Shown here one piece after another: positions 58,361 to 64,000 of a DNA stretch of 64,000 nucleotides. Origin of the DNA: Fremontodendron californicum (Eukaryota; Streptophyta; Magnoliopsida; Malvales; Malvaceae); the NCBI GenBank assembly GCA_030761205.1, contig JAULJL010000015.1, positions 14,637,501 through 14,701,500 of the forward strand, written 5' to 3'. The translations under genes and the position numbers were made by a program. How positions within the stretch are numbered: the first letter of the stretch is position 1; each line of letters begins with the position of its first letter. The notes beneath the pieces were generated by a model. The model worked only from the letters and a program-made list of their open reading frames with translations. It had not been told where the DNA came from and made no database searches.

Positions 58361-58383
58361 ATATATATATATATATATATATA
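58361..58383. repeat. (AT)n microsatellite
   Basis: About 11 AT dinucleotides; a shorter AT run follows at ~58,413. Confidence 0.85.
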
Positions 58384-59588
58384 ATGAGGTTTAGTATTAT
58401 CTACTATTTTATCATATATATATATAATTTTATAAAACCGATCAAAATATAAAATTTATATAAAAAAAAAAGCCAATATGTTAAAATTAAGTAGTTTCTT
58501 TAGTTTTAGTATATTACTAATACAATCACTAATTAGTAATATTGTTTTCATTGATTTTAATTAATTTGAATTTTTTTTATAAAAATCGATTTTAATAGGT
58601 GACCGATCACACCTAACCAAAAAAGTTCGGTGACGACTTCCTTTTATTCTGAAACCTTAATTTGTGTCTAGTGATATCGGATTCGTGTCCGGCACGTTGC
58701 GACAAGGTCAATTCGGGTCTTAAAATATTTGGGTCATTTTCGGATTCCGATTTATTCGGATTCGGGTCACTTTGGGTTCGGGTCATTTGGATTTGGGTTA
58801 CTCGGGTTCGAGTCATTTCAGATTCATGTTATTCGGGTTTGACACTCGGGTTATTCGGGTTCAAGTTATTCGAATTCAATTTTATTAATTTTAAAATCAA
58901 AATTTTTGATCGAGTCAAATTCAATTAAAATTATGTTGAAATATAGAAAATAAATAATAAATAATATTTAAAAAATAAATATAGACATTGTAATTTTTAA
59001 TTTAAAAATAAATATCTATCTAACCCAATTTTTTTTTGGATTCTGGCATTGTCCGATAATTTTTCAAATTCGAATATCCGTTTTACTTAAACGAGTATTA
59101 TTGTATACCTGAAATCGTTATTCCAATCTATTTACATATTTATATGTGTATTGTTATAACGCAGTGTACAAAACATTATAATACAATATTTTATATACTT
59201 TTGGAAAATCATATGATAAGATTTAAGAGATTATACATTTAAAATAAAAATAACATATTTTTTCTAAAAATAACATGTATAACGATAAAAGATTATATAA
59301 TTTGATCTAAATTACATGATAATAAATTATTATAACATAACGTACAAATCATTATGATAAAATACATGTATCATTATTAGCAACTTATTTTATATACTTT
59401 ATTCTAAATTACATAAAAATGAATTATACTTTTAAAATAAAAATAATACCTTTATTTTAAATAATATGTATAATGATAAAGATTATTATAAGATTATAAT
59501 AAGTATATTCATGATAGTTAAAATATGTAATTTATTTTAAATCTTATTATAAGATTATTATAATTAATATAATATTTTATTAATTTAT

Positions 59589-59773
59589 GGGTTTTGCTAA
59601 CGAGTGTTTTTAAGGCACTCTTTAAGGTTAGTTAATATATTATTTATAGTAATAATATTGTATTAAATGCAAAAGTTGATAATTTTATTCATCATATCCA
59701 ATATATTGAATGAAGATATTATTAAATATGATAAACTTAAAGATTGTCCTTAGGGCTCTTGTTAGCAAAATTC
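59589..59773. mobile_element. MULE-type MITE, copy 2
   Basis: Same element as 16,839-17,019, flanked by TTAATTTAT at 59,580-59,588 and 59,774-59,782. It was inherited through the duplication, not independently inserted. Confidence 0.8.
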
Positions 59774-60672
59774 TTAATTTATTTAAGAGATTATTATATA
59801 TTTAAAAGATTATTTTAGTCTTTGAACAACCATCTTGAAGTCTTGAATAATTAATTTAAGAAGGTTATTATAATAATAATACAATAAACTTATAAAAACT
59901 ATAACAAACTTAATATTTATTCAATCTAACCGTTTTATTTAAAATAAAGATATTAATATTGATTTGCTTATGATTTTAGAAACTTATCCTTCACTCTTCA
60001 ACCAAATATTCCAACAAAGATTGTTAGCAAAAAGAATATTAAGATTGAATTTGAAGTTTAATCCAATCGATTCATGCAAATATTTTTAAGAGATAACATA
60101 CAGTAAATTTGAATTTTAAATTTTAGTATCTGCAATATTTTCTTTTATTTTAGATTGCGATCTTTTTTATATAAAACAAAAATTAAAAAAAAAAAAAGAC
60201 AATGAAATTTAGTTTATTAATAGCAGGGACCTTCCAAGAAGCTTCCCCAGGCATTCAATTTAGTTGCTACATTTAATATATATCATCTATCTTATATCTT
60301 TAACTTTAATAAAGTAGATTTGACGAATAACAGTGTGGGAAGGCAACACATTTAGGCACATTAATAATGCTTTTTCTTTTGTACCCAATTCACCCTTCGT
60401 TCCATCCTACCTACCTTTTACTGTTTATACTCGATGCAAGCAGGCGTTCGGTAATCGTTCTCTCTCTCTCTCTAGCCTCATCGTTGCAAAGATGATAATA
60501 ATTCATCAGTTTCATCTCAAGGCTGTCAAGTTTGTATATATTAGCTATTTCATCTGTTTGAGTAATATTCTATATATGTAAATTTGATAACTCTAGAAAA
60601 ATATTTTGATATTGAAGAACAAAGAAAATACTATATATATAGGTTATTACTGGTGGGGCTTCATTTCTTTTA

Positions 60673-61125
60673 GGGTTGTGCTTGATAAACTAGAAAAGTG
60701 AAAAGATGAAAAGAAAAGTGTGAAAAAGTGAAAAGAAAATAAATTTTGAATGTGTTTAGTAAAAAGGAAAAGTGAGAGGAAAGAAAGTAGGAAAAATTAT
60801 TATTTTTCACACCTATTAACAAAAATAAATCACTCCAAATTGAAAAGAAAAAAAAAAGAAAATAAGAGTGATGTGAATCATCTTAATTTACAATGAATAT
60901 AATGCTAAAACAATATACTTTTTATTTTATTTTCTTTCATTTTTCAACTCTAATAAGCAATGGATTAAAAAATATATATATTTTCTTTTTATTTTTCTAT
61001 CTTTCCTACCAAGCACACAAATAAAAAAAAATATATCTTTCATCTTTTTACTTTTTACTTTTTTCTTCTTTTCATTTTTTATCTTTTCATTTTTTTTTTT
61101 TCATCCTATCAAGCAAAATCTTAGA
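60673..61125. repeat. Hairpin-like MITE candidate
   Basis: Left end TTTAGGGTTGTGCTTGATA and right end TATCAAGCAAAATCTTAGA are imperfect inverted repeats. Inside, purine-rich AAAAGTGAAAAG on the left mirrors CTTTTCATTTTTT on the right. No clean target duplication was found, so limits are approximate. Copy 1 (about 17,900-18,320) has lost the right end. Confidence 0.4.
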
Positions 61126-62014
61126 AAGCTTATGTTATGCCATCGCAACTGCGTGTATTTTTTTTGCTTCCAGACTATAATTATTTTACTTTGACACTGA
61201 GCGATGGCCCTTTGTCCTAATTTTTCATTTCATTCACATTGTTTGGCAGAAAATGACATGGATGGCGACTAGTCTTTAGAAATTTACTTAAAGTCAATGG
61301 AAAATTTGGAATGCCTGAGAGGAACTGCAACTTCAATGAACCTGCTTTTACGTTAATCTGTTCTTAGCTATGAGAAAATTGGTAATTTCTTCCTAATTTG
61401 GCTTTAAAATGAAAATTATCTTGACCAAGTCAATAAAAAAACTGTCATTTTCTTTCTACAAAGGAAGATGGAAGAGCAAAATCCCTCACTACAAGACTAA
61501 GAACCAATCAATGAAATGATACCCTTTCATTGCTTATCCTTAGTCTTTGCTTTTATAGTTAACCTGTCATGATTATTTAGTCCTACTCTGAAATTAAATT
61601 AAATAAGAGAAAAGAAAAGAAAGAGAGAGAGAGATATGAAAACAGGATCAATGAGATTTTTTTCCCACTGTTCTCTTTAGCTTCTTTGCTGTTAATCCTA
61701 TTCGACATGTTTGGTCAGAGTCTCTGTTACATGAATTTTTTAATAATAGATATCATATTCGTATTTGACACTTCATTAGTAGGATAGAATAAAAAGAATG
61801 TGTTTACATTTCATCACAAAGTAAACACGATCCCTTGTGACTATTACAACTAGAGGAGGAGGAAGAGAAAGAAAAATTTTGGTCTATCAGTTCTCTGAGT
61901 TGATCCATATATCAATTCTCTTATCTTCTTTCAACTTTCTTTTTTTAATTTTTGTATCCTAAATACTCAGTTTCTCTTGAAAAGTTACATTAATCCTATA
62001 AATTATTTGAATTT

Positions 62015-63035
62015 ATTGATGGTATTTTTGGTGTTGGATGGTCCTAAGGCAAAGGAGGAGAAGGTTTGCAGAGCAACAATGGTGATTTTCTGGATTGAAG
62101 GTGTCTAGAGAGATTCAGCTGGTTTCAAGGGGCCTATTTATAGTTTTATTAATGGGTCGTCGCACGCCACGTGTTAGGGCTTGGTCAACGACTAGGGATG
62201 GCAATGGAGCGGGGCGGGGGCGGATTTTGCAGTATCCGCCCCCGCCCCGCCATAGTACTGCTCTGCCCCGTCCCCCGCCCCGCTCCGCCATGGATGTAGA
62301 AATTTCAATACCACTACCACCTCCATGGATGTCGGTTACATCCATAACCGCCCCGCCCCGCTCCGCCCCATTTGATATTTATTAATTATTTTTATTTTTT
62401 TCAAATAATAAAGCATTTAAAAAAAATTAAATATAAATTAAATATAAACATGTTTCTAATATAGGAAGAGAAAAAAATAAAGTATTAGGTTTAAGTTTTT
62501 AAAAATAAAAATAAAATAATAAGTTTAATTATATTATTTTATTATTCATTAAAAGCTAAATATGTAAGGGTAAAATTGTAATTTTAGTATTCGGGGCGAG
62601 GCGGTACGAAGCAGGCAATTACCACAACTGCTCCATCCCCGCCTTTCAAACAAAAAAAAAAACGCACCGCCCCGCTCCGCCTCCATTGTTCGAAAAAAAA
62701 ACCTCTCCATTCGGATCAGATCGGTTCGAAATCCATCGGTCGGATCGGGTTTTTCCATCCCTATCAACGACAGGTGGGCTGAAGCCCCCACGTGGGTCTT
62801 GACGTAATGGACGGTGATGTGATAGGCAAAGGGTTGCTGGGAAGTCACGTGTCCTCTTGAAGTGATGGATAGAAGGGCTCGCCCGAGAGTTCAAGTTTGG
62901 CGAGCCCTGGCTGGTTCGAAGCCTGGCAAGCCCACTCTTGGGTCTCCTTCCCTGGTCCATGTCTTGGAAGATTTATTGGGCTTAGTAATTGGTTTGGAGG
63001 GCCCGATGAACCTAGAGGGCCCATTGGGTTTAACA
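62015..63035 (-). repeat. Tat 3' LTR in the duplicated copy
   Basis: Same left junction (GAATT then TATTGATGG; second base changed) and same right end TTTAACA. Without the MITE and its extra target copy it is ~442 bp, like the 5' LTR at 49,548. Confidence 0.8.
62193..62763. mobile_element. GC-rich hAT-type MITE
   Basis: 571 bp with 9-bp terminal inverted repeats TAGGGATGG...CCATCCCTA and an 8-bp target duplication TCAACGAC (62,185-62,192 and 62,764-62,771). The 8-bp duplication and TAGGG end are typical of hAT elements. Copy 1 (19,700 region) and the LTR at 49,720 show the empty site. Both ends carry runs of GGGGCGG/CCGCCCC, unusual in this AT-rich region. The ORFs inside (for example 62,115-62,345) come from these GC-rich repeats. 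No transposase is encoded. Confidence 0.85.
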
Positions 63036-63241
63036 AGTGCCCCTTAGGCGAGGCGAGGGTCATAAAGTGGCTGTCGACGAGCCTGTTGTGTTTGGCGAGG
63101 GCCGTGCCCTTTTGGCTGGAAAGTGTGCGTCTGTTGGCATTTTAGGTTTTGTTTTGTTCGAGGCATCACTACGTGTCATGGTATAGTTGGAGGGAATTAC
63201 GGTTTTTTATAAAAGTCTGTGCGTGCATTTATTGATCCGAG

Positions 63242-63249
63242 TATAAATA
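63242..63249 (+). promoter_or_regulatory. TATA box of the antisense gene, copy 2
   Basis: TATAAATA in the same context as 20,178-20,185. Confidence 0.5.
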
Positions 63250-63452
63250 AAAGGGATGGGTGTTTGAGATCGCTATTTACGTTTTGAGGGTCGATTTTTT
63301 GCCAAATTCTTGCCCAAGTTTTTTGTTGCTGCGATCGTGGTTATTCTGTTGTCGGAGAGGGTTGCCAAAGGTTTTTAGGTATTCGCTATTTGTTTATTTT
63401 CTTGTTGTTTCTGTTTTTGGTGGTTTGTTGGATGTCAAGGCCCTATTATCGA

Positions 63453-64000
63453 ATGGTGATGAGTGATAGCGAAGCTTCCGAGAACTTAGAGGGCAGGTCT
63501 TGGGCTACCGGAGATGAAGAATCGGAGGTTGAGATGTCGGAGGTAGATTTGGAGATTGAAGAGGGTCCTCAGGCTACGAGAGGTAATGTTGGGGGTCGGA
63601 GTTGAGTCGTGAAATCGAAGAGGGTGCTTAAGTTGTCGTTGTCGTCGGTGCAGAATGTAATGGTGGTGGTGGGGTGGTTGGTGGTTGGTGGTAATGCTAG
63701 AGATGTCGCCACTGTTCATTTTGGAAGTCAGGGAGACGCTAGTGTCAATGGTGCTGGGGGAGAGTGAGGGATGATGAACCTGTAGATTGACCGTTCAGGA
63801 GATGGAGGCCTATCTTCGCAATAGACGCATTTGTCTTCCTTATTATAGCTATAAGTTTGTTGTACCAGAAGGGGGTCGTCGTCCGAGTCAAGTGTTGTAT
63901 GGCGAGCGTGAGGTGTGTTTTTACACACATATGTTTGAGAGAGGCTTTCATCTTCCACTGCACGACTTTTTTAGGTTTTGTCTCGATTTGTACAGGGTCG
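63453..64000 (+). pseudogene. Antisense accessory gene of the Tat element, copy 2, partial
   Basis: Starts MVMSDSEASENLEGRSW. The TAG that closes copy 1 at 20,512 is absent here, so the first frame reads on to 63,605, where a one-base loss in a G-run causes a stop. The frameshift before the Transposase_28-like part (63,780 region) is shared with copy 1, so it predates the duplication. The gene runs off the window end. Confidence 0.6.

Larger units (their letters stand above)
55321..58553. other. AT-rich spacer with diverged repeats
   Basis: No supported gene. About 56,090-56,400 and 56,410-56,680 are two diverged copies of a ~310-bp unit containing AGCTTTTGTGATT, TTTACGAATT and GGATATCCGTTATC. 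A weaker third part follows near 57,000-57,080. The remainder is low-complexity AT sequence. Confidence 0.5.
58554..64000 (+). repeat. Duplicated segment, copy 2
   Basis: Direct repeat of 15,811-20,937, running to the window end. The left break lies inside the Ogre-like LTR remnant (58,554-58,704 here). The copy keeps the MULE-type MITE and the Tat LTR junction but has an additional hAT-type MITE (62,193-62,763). Between 58,705 and 62,014 I see no gene; the ORF at 60,333-60,581 has no support beyond a short TVYTRCK resemblance. Confidence 0.85.

Noticed and set aside
62095..62385. Pro/Arg-rich frames in both strands
   Set aside because: They are produced by the GC-rich ends of the hAT-type MITE.

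Overview
The window is nuclear DNA from a flowering plant, most likely a eudicot. It is AT-rich and dominated by nested plant Ty3/gypsy LTR retrotransposons of the Athila and Tat/Ogre lineages. The only clearly intact host gene is an intron-less CrRLK1L (FERONIA-type) receptor kinase. No sequence search could be run: families are named from motifs and gene order, repeats were compared by eye, and the species is not identified.

Left block (1-15,959). The 3' end of a long Ogre-like LTR (1-787) sits inside the reverse transcriptase of a decayed Athila-like element on the + strand (pol 788-2937, 3' LTR 4,565-5,032 plus 14,436-15,750). That 3' LTR is split by a second Athila-type element in the - orientation (5,033-14,435) with two LTRs, a tRNA-Asp-like primer site, a polypurine tract and a perfect GTCAA target duplication. 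This second element has lost RT, RNase H and most of integrase. Between its pol remnant and 3' LTR, in sense orientation, it carries an uninterrupted 215-codon LOG-type cytokinin-activating enzyme ORF (8,214-8,861) and an unrecognised 178-codon ORF (9,137-9,673). This looks like capture of host cDNA by a retrotransposon.

Middle block (15,960-49,990). An AT-rich stretch with MITEs leads to a - strand Tat/Retand-type element (19,558-49,990; about 11.7 kb of its own sequence). Its gag-pol is decayed. Between pol and its 3' LTR it has a ~112-bp tandem array and an extra gene on the opposite (+) strand, with its own TATA box, a Transposase_28-like domain, coiled coils and probable introns. That antisense gene is split by an 18,688-bp Ogre-like element (22,231-40,918; TSD GGCAG; 4.8-kb near-identical LTRs), which has gag ORFs but no recognisable pol, plus a large 3' minisatellite.

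Right block (49,991-64,000). A LINE tail is followed by a small RALF-like ORF (50,492-50,773), then a FERONIA-like receptor kinase (51,826-54,462), a second LINE fragment and a long AT-rich spacer. RALF peptides are known ligands of this receptor family, so the adjacency is notable, although the RALF ORF lacks a visible signal peptide. From 58,554 to the window end the sequence repeats 15,811-20,937 in the same orientation (a duplication ~42.7 kb apart that includes the end of the Tat element). The second copy has gained a GC-rich hAT-type MITE with an 8-bp target duplication.

Inferred order of events: Ogre-like LTR remnant and MULE-type MITE; Tat insertion; duplication of flank plus Tat end; hAT MITE in one copy. 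The Athila, LOG-carrying and large Ogre-like insertions are later additions, ordered only by nesting.
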